Assembly: GCF_031582885.1 (NCBI RefSeq) | Contig: NZ_CP133988.1 | Coordinates: 1,495,501 to 1,559,500, forward strand | DNA from: Streptococcus parasanguinis | GTDB taxonomy: Bacteria; Bacillota; Bacilli; Lactobacillales; Streptococcaceae | Direction of reading: 5' to 3' | Length of the DNA: 64,000 nucleotides | In this document: positions 44,162 to 53,905 of the stretch, piece by piece | How the letters are laid out: each line of letters opens with the position of its first letter | How positions within the stretch are numbered: position 1 is the first letter of the stretch | Program-made: the position numbers and the translations under genes | The notes under the pieces: generated by a model | Told to the model about the DNA's origin: nothing | What the model saw: the letters and a program-made list of their open reading frames with translations, nothing else | Databases searched by the model: none

Positions 44162-44337
44162 GAGGCTGGGACAAAAGTCCTAGCCTCTCAATTATTTTTG
44201 GATTGTTGAGCAAGACGCAGTGGTCGAGTGGGCTCTACTACGCTGATTTTATCAGCTTTTACAACCCTACTCAACTGTGCGGAGGTAGGACGACGAAATC
44301 GAATTCTAACGAATTACCGATTTCTCTCCCACTCTCT
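44162..44337 (+). repeat. Three-hairpin intergenic repeat, copy B
   Basis: About 176 bp in the plus orientation, between pgm and the thioredoxin-like gene. It is the most diverged of the five close copies (for example ggaggtagga and tttctctccc), with weaker pairing in the last hairpin. The first hairpin GAGGCTGGGAC/GTCCTAGCCTC is intact and could terminate pgm transcription. Confidence 0.88.
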
Positions 44338-44413
44338 CTTTCTTTCGTAGCAAATACCAGCGATTTTATAGAAAATATGGCATACTAGACTTAGAAGAAA
44401 GCGAGGTAATCTC

Positions 44414-44761
44414 ATGGAACAATTTTTAGAAGATATTAAAGATCTTGAAGTCACAACTGTCGCGCGTGCGCAAGAAGCGATCGATCAAAAAGAAACAGCG
44501 ACCTTCTTTATCGGACGCAAGACTTGTCCTTACTGCCGGAAGTTCGCTGCTAAGTTAGCAACTGTCGTAGCTGAAACAAAAGCTCATATCTATTTTATTA
44601 ATAGTGAAGAACCAAGTCAGCTAGACGCGTTACAAGCCTTCCGCTCAACCTACGGTATCCCAACTGTCCCAGGATTTTTACATATCGAAGCCGGTGAAGT
44701 CAGTGTTCGTTGCGACTCATCTATGTCTGAAGAAGAAATCAAAGCATTCGCTCATTTATAA
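44414..44761 (+). CDS. Thioredoxin-like protein (bacteriocin transport accessory type)
   Basis: A 115-residue cytosolic thioredoxin-fold protein with active site CPYC (C38, C41) and a cis-proline segment TVPGFLHIE. It has no signal peptide. It corresponds to the pneumococcal gene after pgm annotated as a bacteriocin transport accessory protein (Bta); there is no bacteriocin gene nearby, so the name says little about its role. A redox or chaperone function is likely. Confidence 0.82.
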   Translation: MEQFLEDIKDLEVTTVARAQEAIDQKETATFFIGRKTCPYCRKFAAKLATVVAETKAHIYFINSEEPSQLDALQAFRSTYGIPTVPGFLHIEAGEVSVRCDSSMSEEEIKAFAHL

Positions 44762-44797
44762 AAAAATAGCTAGAGATCAGTCTCTAGCTATTTTTCA
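44760..44797. terminator. Bidirectional terminator between the thioredoxin-like gene and mutY
   Basis: AAAAAATAGCTAGAGA-TCAG-TCTCTAGCTATTTTT, a perfect long stem. It overlaps the mutY stop region. Confidence 0.92.
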
Positions 44798-45942
44798 TTT
44801 TCCGTAAAAGTCGTCCAAATCTTTTGCTGGGGTTTAGCAAAAGGATAGGCCGAAAATTCTTCTGGTGTTAACCAAACAGTCGATTCGCTTGCTGGCTGTT
44901 CTCCTTCTTTTACCAGACCATATCGAATTTGAACCTGCCATTTGCGATGCGAAAAGACATGCTGAACGATAGGATAAGATCTGTCCTGCCAATCAATGGC
45001 CAAGTCATAGTCTTGTTCAAAGGAAAGAATTTCTGGGTTACTCGCTACTTCCCTCTTACTATCCAGTAGTGACAATTGGCCTAGGTTCTCAGATAGGCTA
45101 TCCACTTCGATCAAGGGGAAATGCCAGAAGCCTGACAAGAGTCCTTCTCGCTCATTTTTCTCCAGTAAGTAGCGTCCTTGACTATCCTTGATAATAAAGG
45201 CTGTTAGATAGACAGGTACCGGTTTCTTTTTAGGAGCCTTAATGGGATAACGATCCATGGTCCCATGTTGGTAGGCCGCGCTAAATTCCTTAACAGGACT
45301 CTCTTCCGGCCGTGGATTGACTGGCGATTCAATATCGGATCCCAAATCCATCAAAGCCTGATTAAAATCACCCGGCCGGGCCGGATCGATCAAGATTTCC
45401 ATCATGGCTTGAAAAATCTTGCGATTGGTCGGAACTCCGATATCGTAGTCCACTTCAAACAAACGGGCTAGAACACGCATGACATTGCCATCTACTGCTG
45501 GCTCTGCTAATCCAAAGGCAATACTAGCGATAGCACCAGCTGTATAAGGCCCAATGCCCTTCAGTTTAGAGATTTCATCATAGCTTGATGGGAACACTCC
45601 TCCGTGATTTTCCATTATCTGCTGGGCAGCTTTCTGCATGTTGCGGACACGTGAGTAATACCCCAAGCCTTCCCAAGCTTTTAAGAGTTTTTCTTCAGAA
45701 GCTTGAGCCAAATCAGCGACCGTCGGAAACCAGTCTAAAAAACGCTCATAATAAGGAATCACCGTATCGACTCGTGTTTGCTGGAGCATAATCTCTGAGA
45801 TCCAAATTTTATAAGGATCCTGGGTCCTTCTCCAGGGGAGATCCCGTTTATGGGCATCATACCAAGCTAATAACTTTTCTCGGAAGGAAGCAATTTTTTC
45901 CTCCTCCCACATGGTAATCCCGTAATCTTTTACATCTAACAT
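44788..45942 (-). CDS. mutY: Adenine DNA glycosylase MutY, lacking the Fe-S cluster ligands
   Basis: A 384-residue base-excision repair enzyme that removes adenine opposite 8-oxoguanine. The catalytic residues are E50 (SEIMLQQT) and D151 (AVDGNVMRV), and the C-terminal Nudix-like 8-oxoG recognition domain is present from about residue 245. The four cysteines that normally bind the [4Fe-4S] cluster (C-x6-C-x2-C-x5-C) are replaced by E205, P212, S215 and S221, so this is a clusterless MutY, a form known in Lactobacillales. A TGG-TATACT element ends 6 bp before the ATG, which suggests a leaderless mRNA. Confidence 0.93.
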   Translation of the reverse strand: MLDVKDYGITMWEEEKIASFREKLLAWYDAHKRDLPWRRTQDPYKIWISEIMLQQTRVDTVIPYYERFLDWFPTVADLAQASEEKLLKAWEGLGYYSRVRNMQKAAQQIMENHGGVFPSSYDEISKLKGIGPYTAGAIASIAFGLAEPAVDGNVMRVLARLFEVDYDIGVPTNRKIFQAMMEILIDPARPGDFNQALMDLGSDIESPVNPRPEESPVKEFSAAYQHGTMDRYPIKAPKKKPVPVYLTAFIIKDSQGRYLLEKNEREGLLSGFWHFPLIEVDSLSENLGQLSLLDSKREVASNPEILSFEQDYDLAIDWQDRSYPIVQHVFSHRKWQVQIRYGLVKEGEQPASESTVWLTPEEFSAYPFAKPQQKIWTTFTENEK

Positions 45943-45948
45943 ATTCCT

Positions 45949-45957
45949 AGTATACCA
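45949..45957 (-). promoter_or_regulatory. Extended -10 promoter of mutY, leaderless
   Basis: On the minus strand TGG-TATACT at 45957-45949, with 6 bp between its end and the ATG at 45942. Confidence 0.55.
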
Positions 45958-46001
45958 TAGAATGAGTTAGAGTTTAGAAATTCTGATTTTATAATGAAAA
46001 A

Positions 46002-46177
46002 GAGGCTGGGACAAAAGTCCTAGCCTCTCAATTGTTTTTGGATTGTCGAGCAAGACGCAGTGGTTGAGTGGGCTCTACTACGCTGATTTCATCAGCTTTT
46101 ACAGCCCTACTCAACTGTGCGTAGGTGGGACGACGAAATCGAATTCTAGCGAATTACCGATTTCTGTCCCACGCTCT
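46002..46177 (+). repeat. Three-hairpin intergenic repeat, copy C
   Basis: About 176 bp in the plus orientation, between mutY (upstream side) and the 3' end of pta. All three hairpins are well conserved. The end reads CCCACGCTC instead of CCCACTCTC. Confidence 0.9.
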
Positions 46178-46188
46178 AAATGCATTAC

Positions 46189-47163
46189 TTATTGCTCTAC
46201 AGCTTGAGTAGCCGTAATCAAGGTTAATTTATAGACGTCATCTGCATTACATCCACGAGAGAGGTCATTGACTGGTTTGTTCAACCCTTGCAATACTGGA
46301 CCTACCGCTGCAAAGCCACCAAGACGTTCTGCCATCTTGTATCCAATGTTACCTGCCTCAATACCTGGGAAGATAAAGACATTGGCTTGTCCTGCCACCT
46401 TGCTTCCTGGAGCTTTCAAGGCTGCAGTTGCAGGGACAAAGGCTGCGTCAAATTGCAATTCCCCGTCAATTTCAAGGTCTGGACGAAGTTCATGGGCAAG
46501 CTTAGTCGCTTCAACAACCTTATCAACACTTTCACCGAAACCAGATCCTTTTGTTGAATAGCTCAACATAGCAATTTTTGGATCAATACCAAACATCTTG
46601 GCTGTGATAGCTGAATTGATAGCAATTTCGGCTAATCCTTCAGCATCTGGTTTGATGTTAATGGCACAGTCGCCGAACAAGTAGCGTTCAGATCCACGAA
46701 CCATAAGGAAAGCCCCTGAAGTCCGTTTTACATTTGGACGAGTTTTGATAATTTGAAGAGCCGGACGAACTGTTGCGGCTGTTGAGTGAATCGCACCAGA
46801 AACCATCCCATCAACAATTCCCATGTGCACCAACATGACACCAAAATAGTTAACGTCGTCTTTCAAAACTTGACGCGCTTCTTCTTCTGTCATTTTGCCC
46901 TTACGACGTTCTACTAAGGAAGCTACCATTTCTTCAAAACCTGGATAAGAATGAGGATCGATGACTTCATATCCATCCAAAACCCCTTCGATTTCAAGAT
47001 AAATCCGAATTTTATCTGGATTACCAAGCAAGACAGGGGTTACTTCTGTCTCGTTCACAATGCGTTTTGTCGCTTGGAGGATACGAGGTTCTTCACCTTC
47101 TGGTAATACAATACGTGCATTCTTACCAACGAGGTTGGCTTTGAGATTTTCGAAAACTTCCAT
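46189..47163 (-). CDS. pta: Phosphate acetyltransferase
   Basis: A 324-residue Pta that converts acetyl-CoA and phosphate to acetyl phosphate and CoA in mixed-acid fermentation. Characteristic segments are RIVLPEGEEPRIL at the N-terminus, GMVSGAIHSTAATVRPAL, and the C-terminal NDLSRGCNADD. It is the last gene after relQ-nadK-rluA-type synthase, a conserved streptococcal order, and its 3' end faces repeat copy C. Confidence 0.96.
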   Translation of the reverse strand: MEVFENLKANLVGKNARIVLPEGEEPRILQATKRIVNETEVTPVLLGNPDKIRIYLEIEGVLDGYEVIDPHSYPGFEEMVASLVERRKGKMTEEEARQVLKDDVNYFGVMLVHMGIVDGMVSGAIHSTAATVRPALQIIKTRPNVKRTSGAFLMVRGSERYLFGDCAINIKPDAEGLAEIAINSAITAKMFGIDPKIAMLSYSTKGSGFGESVDKVVEATKLAHELRPDLEIDGELQFDAAFVPATAALKAPGSKVAGQANVFIFPGIEAGNIGYKMAERLGGFAAVGPVLQGLNKPVNDLSRGCNADDVYKLTLITATQAVEQ

Positions 47164-47184
47164 GAGTTTTACTCCTTTTAATAA

Positions 47185-48078
47185 TTAATAACTAGTTTGA
47201 AGCTGTGTTAATACAGCTTGGAAATCTGGAGGCAGTGGACTTTCTATGACCAATTCTTCCTCTAGAAATGGATGATAATAGGATAGACGATGACAATGAA
47301 GGGCTTGGCGCTCAATGCCGTCTTCTAAACTTCCGCCATAGAGATCATCTCCCAAAAGCGGAAAACCAATATGGGAAAAATGAACGCGGATCTGATGAGT
47401 CCGACCTGTGTGTAACTGAATATCCACAAGGTGAATATCACCAAAAGATTGAACAACCTGGTAGCTAGTATGAGCATACTTGCCACCTTTAGCTACCTTG
47501 CGGGTGATAATTGAATCTTCATCACGCGCAATCGGAGCAATAATCTCTCCGACAGGATCAAGCTTACCAGATCCCTTGACCAAGGCATAATAACGTTTCT
47601 GAATCGTTTTAGACTGCAATTGCTTATCCAAGCGAGCATGGGCATAGCCATGTTTGGCAAAGAGCATAACGCCACTTGTATCCTTGTCCAAACGAGTAAC
47701 AATGTGAACCTGCTGGTTCTCGTAGCCCTGCTTCACATAGTAGCCCTTTACAAAATTTGCTAAGGTATTGGAATGAATCGCACTTGGAATCGATGCGATC
47801 CCAAAGGGTTTGTTTAAGACCAAAAAATGATCATCTTCAAACAAAATATCCAAAGGCCGATCCATGGGTTTTAGGGTTTCGAACCCTTCTTCTGCTGGAA
47901 TATCAATGACCAAGCGATCCCCAATATCCAACAAATAAATCGCATTCTCCGGACGTCCATTGACAAGGATCTGGCCACCACGAAACTTAATCTTTGCTAA
48001 GAGGCCCTTAGAAACCTCGTGCTTTTTCAGGAAGGTCTTGACCTTGACATGCTCATCGACAATGAATTCAAATCTCAT
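47185..48078 (-). CDS. RluA/RluD family 23S rRNA pseudouridine synthase
   Basis: A 297-residue pseudouridine synthase. It has an N-terminal S4-like RNA-binding region and the catalytic aspartate in [23 protein letters not shown] and [10 protein letters not shown] are further family marks. The exact uridine target cannot be told from the sequence. Its start overlaps the nadK stop by 4 bases, so the two are coupled. Confidence 0.9.
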   Translation of the reverse strand: MRFEFIVDEHVKVKTFLKKHEVSKGLLAKIKFRGGQILVNGRPENAIYLLDIGDRLVIDIPAEEGFETLKPMDRPLDILFEDDHFLVLNKPFGIASIPSAIHSNTLANFVKGYYVKQGYENQQVHIVTRLDKDTSGVMLFAKHGYAHARLDKQLQSKTIQKRYYALVKGSGKLDPVGEIIAPIARDEDSIITRKVAKGGKYAHTSYQVVQSFGDIHLVDIQLHTGRTHQIRVHFSHIGFPLLGDDLYGGSLEDGIERQALHCHRLSYYHPFLEEELVIESPLPPDFQAVLTQLQTSY

Positions 48079-48893
48079 TCTCTATCATCTCCGATAAAGG
48101 CATCCTTGACCCGATTCCAGAAACTGGTGTGACTGGAGCTTGCCACAAAATTAATCTTATGGTTGTCAATCTGGTATTCTACCTTTGCAATATTGCGATA
48201 AGAATAGGTTGAATTGTCAACAGAGATAATGTGGAAGCCAGGTCTCGTCGGTGTAATCTCGATCTTATCCTTTTTAGGGACAATGACAGAAGAACCCAAG
48301 GTACGATAAACGCGGTTGTTGAGACTGGCGATCTCAGCGATTTGCAGCGCCTCAATAGTTGGGTGAAGGACTGCTCCTCCCAAGGATTTGTTGTAAGCCG
48401 TACTTCCTGTAGGAGTCGAAACAGTAATGCCGTCTCCTCTGAAGCGCTCAAAATCCACTCCATTAATCGTAAGATCGGCAACCATGGTCCGGTCGCTTCT
48501 CTTAATCGTTGCTTCGTTCAAAGCCCTCATGGTACGGGTTTCCCCATTTTCAAAAGTAATCTTGACATTCAAAATAGGGTAAGAAACCTTGGCACCTGTA
48601 TCATATTTTAAATTCTCAACTAGCTTATCAATTTCACTGTCTAAGTAATCTGTATAGAATCCTAAGTGTCCGGTATGGACACCAACAAATCGCACCCGAT
48701 CCAACTGGTGTTCATACTTGTGAAAGGCCGATAGCAACATCCCATCACCACCAATGGAAATCACAATATCCGGGTGCTTCTCCGTCAAAATAAAATTATT
48801 TTTCCGAAGCTTGTAGCGCAATTGCTGAAAAACCTCTTCACTTTGACGCTTTCGATTGCGAATAATGGATACTTTTTTACCTGTAGTCTTCAT
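48075..48893 (-). CDS. nadK: NAD kinase
   Basis: A 272-residue ATP-NAD kinase that makes NADP+. The [16 protein letters not shown] segment contains the GGDG active-site motif, and ALNEATIKR binds NAD. The frame is open to 48923; the start at 48893 ([11 protein letters not shown]) gives the usual streptococcal length, while an ATG at 48902 is an alternative with a slightly better GGAAA site. It overlaps the relQ 3' end by 17 bases. Confidence 0.93.
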   Translation of the reverse strand: MKTTGKKVSIIRNRKRQSEEVFQQLRYKLRKNNFILTEKHPDIVISIGGDGMLLSAFHKYEHQLDRVRFVGVHTGHLGFYTDYLDSEIDKLVENLKYDTGAKVSYPILNVKITFENGETRTMRALNEATIKRSDRTMVADLTINGVDFERFRGDGITVSTPTGSTAYNKSLGGAVLHPTIEALQIAEIASLNNRVYRTLGSSVIVPKKDKIEITPTRPGFHIISVDNSTYSYRNIAKVEYQIDNHKINFVASSSHTSFWNRVKDAFIGDDRE

Positions 48894-49548
48894 CTGTGTC
48901 ATCACTATTTCCAACGCCATCATTTAACTTACGATGAAGTGGATCAAATAGAGCTTGAGCTTCCTGTATGGCATCCCGAATTGCTCCCATCTCTTCATCC
49001 AAAAGATAGGCCAAGTTGGCTGTCGTCTCTAAGCGTTTTTTGATCTCGTCTGGAAAGTCTCCTTTATATTTATAATTAAGCGAGTGTTCAATGGTTGCCC
49101 AAAAGTTCATGGACAAGGTCCGAATTTGAATCTCTGCTAAGATCGTCTCATTTCCATCAATGGTGTCAACCGGATACTCCACCACAACGTGGTAACTCCG
49201 ATAGCCACTTGATTTCTTGTGGCGGATGTAATCTCGTTCTTGGACCACGCGCATATCCTGCCGTTGTCTCAGAACCTCAAGGATTTCGTCCACATCGTCT
49301 ACAAATTGGACCATGATGCGAAGACCGGCAATATCTTGCATATCTTGGGCGAGATTCTCTTCAGAAATATTCCTGCGAGACATTTTTTCACGGATACTTT
49401 CAATCGGCTTAACCCGCCCTGTGACAAACTCAATTGGAGAATGTTTTTGTTGCTTACGATATTGCTTACGAATCCCACGCAGTTTAATTTTCAACTCTCC
49501 AACTGCTTGGATATAGGGGTCTAAGAAGTTTTCCCAATCAATTGCCAT
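48877..49548 (-). CDS. relQ: Small alarmone synthetase RelQ
   Basis: A 223-residue GTP pyrophosphokinase with only the RelA/SpoT synthetase domain, so it makes (p)ppGpp without a hydrolase domain. Marks are [27 protein letters not shown], and [16 protein letters not shown]. It is first in relQ-nadK-rluA-type-pta, an arrangement that links the alarmone to NADP and acetyl-phosphate metabolism. It is divergent from the CYTH gene. Confidence 0.94.
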   Translation of the reverse strand: MAIDWENFLDPYIQAVGELKIKLRGIRKQYRKQQKHSPIEFVTGRVKPIESIREKMSRRNISEENLAQDMQDIAGLRIMVQFVDDVDEILEVLRQRQDMRVVQERDYIRHKKSSGYRSYHVVVEYPVDTIDGNETILAEIQIRTLSMNFWATIEHSLNYKYKGDFPDEIKKRLETTANLAYLLDEEMGAIRDAIQEAQALFDPLHRKLNDGVGNSDDTDEDYR

Positions 49549-49643
49549 CCTACCACCTTGTAATCTGAACCATTTTTGTATACAATAAACACATCTCCTA
49601 TTATATCATGAATCGCTTTCAAAAAAAAGCAAAGGATGACAAA

Positions 49644-50201
49644 ATGAACCATTTAGAAATTGAATATAAAACCTTGCTAGATAAGGAGGAATACCAATCC
49701 CTCCTTCCACTTTTTGCTGATACAGAATTGGTTGTCCAAACCAATCACTATATCGATACACACGACCAGCTCATCCGTAAGGAAAAAATGGCCTTGCGGG
49801 TGCGTACTTTCACAGATCAGGCTGAATTGACTCTCAAGGTTCCTGAAGCAGTTGGCCATTTCGAGTACAATCAAGACCTCAGCCCAGAAGAAACCGAAGC
49901 GATCCTTCAACACCAACAGTTCCCTGACGGGGAAATCAAAAACCTCTTGATATCTAAAGAAATCCCTGTTGAGCAACTCGCTGTCTGGGGAAGCCTAACA
50001 ACAGAACGCTTCGAAAAAGAAACAGTTGCAGGATTGGTGGCACTAGACCACAGTCTCTATTTAGACACTGAAGATTATGAATTAGAAATCGAGGTCGAAA
50101 CTGCTGAGCAGGAAGAAAATTTCCATCAGTTCATCAAAGAGCATGGAATCGTCTACAAAGCTGCAAAAAATAAAATCGCCAGATTGGCGGAAAGATTGTA
50201 A
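49644..50201 (+). CDS. CYTH domain protein
   Basis: A 185-residue CYTH-superfamily protein with the signature EIEYK near the N-terminus (MNHLEIEYKTLL) and repeated acidic and basic tunnel residues (LRVRTF, ELEIEVE). CYTH proteins hydrolyse or bind triphosphate compounds such as thiamine triphosphate or inorganic triphosphate. The start at 49644 has an AAAGGA site; the frame upstream to 49608 is not used. The conserved placement opposite relQ suggests a link to nucleotide second messengers, which is inference. Confidence 0.88.
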   Translation: MNHLEIEYKTLLDKEEYQSLLPLFADTELVVQTNHYIDTHDQLIRKEKMALRVRTFTDQAELTLKVPEAVGHFEYNQDLSPEETEAILQHQQFPDGEIKNLLISKEIPVEQLAVWGSLTTERFEKETVAGLVALDHSLYLDTEDYELEIEVETAEQEENFHQFIKEHGIVYKAAKNKIARLAERL

Positions 50202-50273
50202 AATAGCTGAAATTATCGCAAATTTTTGCTAAAATAGTGCTAAGATCAAAAATCTAAATGAGGTTGGAATCAC

Positions 50274-51230
50274 ATGTCAGATAAAAAAAATATGAAGCTC
50301 TTCTCTCTCAATTCAAATCCAGAGATTGCGCAAAAAATCGCGGATCATGCTGGGGTTCCACTTGGGAAAATTTCATCCCGTCAATTCTCAGATGGTGAAA
50401 TCCAAGTCAATATTGAGGAAAGTGTTCGTGGATATGATATTTATATCATTCAATCAACCAGTTTCCCTGTCAACAATCACTTGATGGAACTGTTAATTAT
50501 GGTAGATGCTTGCCAACGGGCCAGCGCAAATACTGTCAATGTGGTCATGCCTTACTTCGGTTATGCCCGCCAAGACCGGACTGCTGCTCCTCGTGAACCA
50601 ATCACTGCTAAACTCGTCGCAAACATGTTGGTCAAAGCTGGGGTGGATCGCGTCGTCACACTGGATCTCCATGCAGTGCAAGTTCAAGGTTTCTTCGATA
50701 TTGCCGTAGATAACCTCTTTACCATTCCACTTTTTGCAGAGCACTACATCAACAAAGGTCTAACTGGTCCTGATGTTGTAGTCGTCAGCCCTAAAAACTC
50801 AGGTGTTAAACGGGCTCGTAGTTTAGCTGAATATCTTGATGCACCGATTGCGATCATTGATTACGAGCAAGATGATGCAAACCGTGATTATGGCTATATT
50901 ATCGGGGATGTCAAAGATAAGAAAGCGATCTTGATTGACGATATCCTCAATACTGGTAAGACATTCTCAGAAGCTGCGAAAATCGTCGAACGCGAAGGTG
51001 CTACTGAAATTTATGCTGTATCAAGCCATGGTTTATTTGTAAAAGGAGCTGTTGAATTATTAGACCAAGCTCCGATCAAAGAAATCTTAGTAACCGATTC
51101 TGTTGCTCCAAATGGACCAACACCAAAAAATATTAACTATCTGACAGCTAGCGAACTGATCGCTGAAGCTATTGTTCGCATTCAAGAAAGAAAACCTGTT
51201 AGTCCTCTATTTGCCTACCACAAGAAATAA
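50274..51230 (+). CDS. prs: Ribose-phosphate pyrophosphokinase
   Basis: A 318-residue PRPP synthetase, which makes the PRPP used by Xpt, GuaA-pathway enzymes and others. The N-terminal [15 protein letters not shown], the ATP loop and the PRPP-binding [17 protein letters not shown] are intact. An extended -10 (TGC-TAAAAT) lies about 40 bp upstream. A cysteine desulfurase gene starts 9 bp after its stop. Confidence 0.96.
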   Translation: MSDKKNMKLFSLNSNPEIAQKIADHAGVPLGKISSRQFSDGEIQVNIEESVRGYDIYIIQSTSFPVNNHLMELLIMVDACQRASANTVNVVMPYFGYARQDRTAAPREPITAKLVANMLVKAGVDRVVTLDLHAVQVQGFFDIAVDNLFTIPLFAEHYINKGLTGPDVVVVSPKNSGVKRARSLAEYLDAPIAIIDYEQDDANRDYGYIIGDVKDKKAILIDDILNTGKTFSEAAKIVEREGATEIYAVSSHGLFVKGAVELLDQAPIKEILVTDSVAPNGPTPKNINYLTASELIAEAIVRIQERKPVSPLFAYHKK

Positions 51231-51239
51231 GGTCTTAAT

Positions 51240-52352
51240 GTGATATATTTTGATAATGCCGCAACAACTCCCCTTCTACCTGAAGTCATTGATAAAATGT
51301 CTGAAACTATGAAGACCACTTTTGGAAATCCATCGAGCCTTCATGCTCATGGACGGATGGCTAGTAAACTCCTCCGAGAATCTCGCGAGCAGATTGCTCA
51401 GTCTCTCCATACTCTTCCAAATCGTATTTTCTTCACTTCAGGTGGATCAGAAAGTAATAATACCGTTATAAAAGGCTACTGCTTGAAACACCAAGCAGAT
51501 GGCAAACACATCATTACGACCGCTTTGGAACACCATGCGGTTCTCGAACCCATCGAATACCTTGTAGAACGTTTCGGATTTGAAGTTACGATCGTCCAAC
51601 CAAGAGATGGACGCATTCAGGCTAGTGATATCAAGGCTGCACTTAGACCGGATACCATTCTTGTCTCTACCATGTTTGCCAATAACGAGACAGGCGATCT
51701 TCTACCGATTAAAGAAATCGGAGAATTCTTAAAAGATCATCCAGCTGCCTTTCACGTTGATGCGGTCCAAGCAATCGGAAAGGTCCCTGTCTATCCCGAA
51801 GAGTTGGGAATTGATTTTCTCAGTGCTTCTGCCCACAAATTCCACGGACCAAAGGGAGTCGGCTTCCTTTATGCAGCCGTCCCAGATTTTGATAATCTCA
51901 TCCATGGTGGGGATCAGGAAAGTAAGATGAGAGCCAGCACGGAAAATCTTATTTCTATTGTCGGGATGGCAACCGCGCTTCAGCAAGCTACACTTCATCA
52001 AGAAGAAAATTTCAACCAGGTTCAAAAACTCGGCCAAGAGCTAGTCAATGGTTTAGCAGCCTACGACTACTACGTAAATGCGAATGACGATCATCTTCCA
52101 TTTGTTTGGAACCTTGGCTTTCCGGGTTTCCAAAATGACGTTTTACTGATGCGACTCGATCTTGCTGGAATTTCTGTCTCTACAGGTTCTGCTTGTACCG
52201 CTGGTACAGTTCAACCCAGCCATGTCCTTGAGGCGCTCTATGGAAAAGATAGCTCACGCCTAAAAGAATCCCTTCGAATTAGTTTTTCAGAACTCAATAC
52301 CGTAGAGGAGGTTCAAGACTTCCTCTCAAAACTTAAAGAAATTTTATCATAG
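51240..52352 (+). CDS. Cysteine desulfurase (NifS/IscS-like)
   Basis: A 370-residue PLP enzyme that takes sulfur from cysteine. The PLP lysine is in SASAHKFHGPKG and the persulfide cysteine in STGSACTAG. The start codon is GTG with AAGG seven bases upstream. It is placed after prs and before DUF1831 and DUF4649 genes, as in other streptococci. It is separate from the suf system; a role in tRNA thiolation is possible but not shown by the sequence. Confidence 0.92.
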   Translation: MIYFDNAATTPLLPEVIDKMSETMKTTFGNPSSLHAHGRMASKLLRESREQIAQSLHTLPNRIFFTSGGSESNNTVIKGYCLKHQADGKHIITTALEHHAVLEPIEYLVERFGFEVTIVQPRDGRIQASDIKAALRPDTILVSTMFANNETGDLLPIKEIGEFLKDHPAAFHVDAVQAIGKVPVYPEELGIDFLSASAHKFHGPKGVGFLYAAVPDFDNLIHGGDQESKMRASTENLISIVGMATALQQATLHQEENFNQVQKLGQELVNGLAAYDYYVNANDDHLPFVWNLGFPGFQNDVLLMRLDLAGISVSTGSACTAGTVQPSHVLEALYGKDSSRLKESLRISFSELNTVEEVQDFLSKLKEILS

Positions 52353-52361
52353 GAGAACAAT

Positions 52362-52709
52362 ATGGCTTTTGAAACAAGTGTTTCATTGAAAGACTGCAAA
52401 TATACCTATAGTCTACACCCAAATGTTAAAAAATATACCTTACGTGACAATACATTCGCTGTTACAAAAGTTGGAAATTACGAGTTAAATCGTTTGCTCG
52501 AAGCCGTTCCAAATAGCGGTGAAGGCTTCCTACTTAAAATTATTTTGAATAAAGATTTGACAGGTTTTAAGATCAATATTACAGACAAGTCTGGACTTCG
52601 CCTGGTTAATATCTTTAAAAATCCAGAAAATGACATTATCCAACAAAAATTCTATTTCTTAATGGATAGTCTTGTCGAAAGAGAAATTTTCAACAAAACA
52701 GAGGCCTAA
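52362..52709 (+). CDS. DUF1831 family protein
   Basis: A 115-residue cytosolic protein of the DUF1831 family, which regularly follows this cysteine desulfurase in Lactobacillales. No catalytic motif is visible. An AGGAG site precedes the ATG by 6-7 bases. Constant linkage suggests a partner of the desulfurase, which is inference. Confidence 0.8.
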   Translation: MAFETSVSLKDCKYTYSLHPNVKKYTLRDNTFAVTKVGNYELNRLLEAVPNSGEGFLLKIILNKDLTGFKINITDKSGLRLVNIFKNPENDIIQQKFYFLMDSLVEREIFNKTEA

Positions 52710-52710
52710 T

Positions 52711-52926
52711 ATGGTAACCTTAACTTATATCGACGCTTACCAAGTAGAACGAACAACTACTTATCCCAACCTTGCAGCCTGCATTCTAGCTTTTTCAGGC
52801 TGTGTAACCTTGCCTGACTCTTACTCAATCGTATCCATTGAATACAAGGGAGAAAAACTCCCCTATACAGGGCGAGTCGATGGACTCTATGCTTTTTTGA
52901 AAAAGGTAGAACAAGCTGAAAACTAA
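52711..52926 (+). CDS. DUF4649 family small protein
   Basis: A 71-residue protein starting MVTLTYIDAYQVERTTTYPN. It fits the DUF4649 family of streptococci. The ATG follows the upstream stop by one base (TAATATG) with an AGAGG site. Function unknown. A long-stem terminator begins at its stop codon. Confidence 0.78.
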   Translation: MVTLTYIDAYQVERTTTYPNLAACILAFSGCVTLPDSYSIVSIEYKGEKLPYTGRVDGLYAFLKKVEQAEN

Positions 52927-52970
52927 GCTGATGCTGATGGAACTCTCCATCGCCATCAGCTTTTTCTTTA
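52924..52970 (+). terminator. Terminator of the prs operon
   Basis: AAGCTGATG pairs with CATCAGCTT; the 20-base interior also contains GATGG/CCATC. TTTTTCTTT follows. Confidence 0.85.
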
Positions 52971-53004
52971 GACAAAAATATTTTTGAAAAACCGCTCTAG
53001 ATAG

Positions 53005-53033
53005 TTGATTTTTTCACAATCTTCCTATACAAT
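53005..53033 (+). promoter_or_regulatory. rex promoter
   Basis: TTGATT (53005-53010), a 17-bp spacer and TACAAT (53028-53033). The spacer contains TTCACAA, half of a Rex operator, and TTGTGATATTGTGAA lies downstream, so autoregulation is possible but the full palindrome is absent. Confidence 0.6.
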
Positions 53034-53055
53034 AAGAGGGAAAGGTTGTGATATT

Positions 53056-53703
53056 GTGAAACATGATAAAAATACTCCAATTCCACGCGCAACAGCAAAA
53101 CGCTTATCGCTCTACTATCGCATTTTTAAACGCTTTAACTCTGAAAAAATAGAGCGCGCCAATTCCAAGCAAATTGCTGATGCAATTGGGATTGACTCTG
53201 CTACCGTTCGCCGAGATTTTTCTTATTTTGGTGAATTAGGAAGACGGGGATTTGGTTATGACGTAAAAAAACTGATGAACTTCTTTGCCGATCTTTTAAA
53301 TGATAATGCCATTACCAATGTCGCTATTGTGGGGATCGGAAATATGGGAAGTGCGCTCCTCAATTATCGCTTCCATGAACGCAATAAGATGAAAATTGTC
53401 ATGGCTTTTGATGTAGATGATCATGAACTGATTAATACCAAAAGTAAGGATGGGATCCCCATTTATGGGATTTCTACGATCAAAGAAAAGCTCAAACAAG
53501 AAGACATTCAAACAGCAATTTTAACTGTCCCAAGTATTAAAGCGCAGGAGGTTGCTAGTCTTTTAGTAGATGCCGGTGTCAAAGGAATTCTAAGCTTTTC
53601 TCCGGTCCATCTGACAGTTCCTAAAGACGTTGTTGTCCAATATGTCGATCTCACTAGTGAATTGCAAACACTCCTTTATTTCATGCGAAAAAACGAAGAA
53701 TAA
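53056..53703 (+). CDS. rex: Redox-sensing transcriptional repressor Rex
   Basis: A 215-residue repressor that senses the NADH/NAD+ ratio. Residues 1-80 are the winged-helix DNA-binding domain ([34 protein letters not shown] in two parts), and the rest is a Rossmann fold with [10 protein letters not shown]. It usually controls fermentative and NADH-oxidising genes such as ldh, adhE and nox; ldh and nox are both in this window. The start is GTG at 53056 with AAAGG 10 bases upstream. Confidence 0.95.
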   Translation: MKHDKNTPIPRATAKRLSLYYRIFKRFNSEKIERANSKQIADAIGIDSATVRRDFSYFGELGRRGFGYDVKKLMNFFADLLNDNAITNVAIVGIGNMGSALLNYRFHERNKMKIVMAFDVDDHELINTKSKDGIPIYGISTIKEKLKQEDIQTAILTVPSIKAQEVASLLVDAGVKGILSFSPVHLTVPKDVVVQYVDLTSELQTLLYFMRKNEE

Positions 53704-53726
53704 AGATTTATACATTAACAAGAAAA

Positions 53727-53902
53727 GAGGCTGGGACAAAAATCCTAGCCTCTCAATTATTTTTGGATTGTCGAGCAAGACGCAGTGGTTGAGTGGGCTC
53801 TACTACGCTGATTTCATCAGCTTTTACAGCCCTACTCAACTGTGCGGAGGTGGGACGACGAAATCGAATTCTAACGAATTACTGATTTCTGTCCCACTCT
53901 CT
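53727..53902 (+). repeat. Three-hairpin intergenic repeat, copy D
   Basis: About 176 bp in the plus orientation, filling the gap between the convergent rex and radC genes. Its end touches the radC stop codon. Pairing in all three hairpins is intact. Confidence 0.9.
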
Positions 53903-53905
53903 TTT

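Noticed and set aside
44414-44761. Bacteriocin locus suggested by the accessory-type thioredoxin
   Set aside because: No bacteriocin precursor, ABC exporter or immunity gene is nearby; the gene is simply conserved after pgm.
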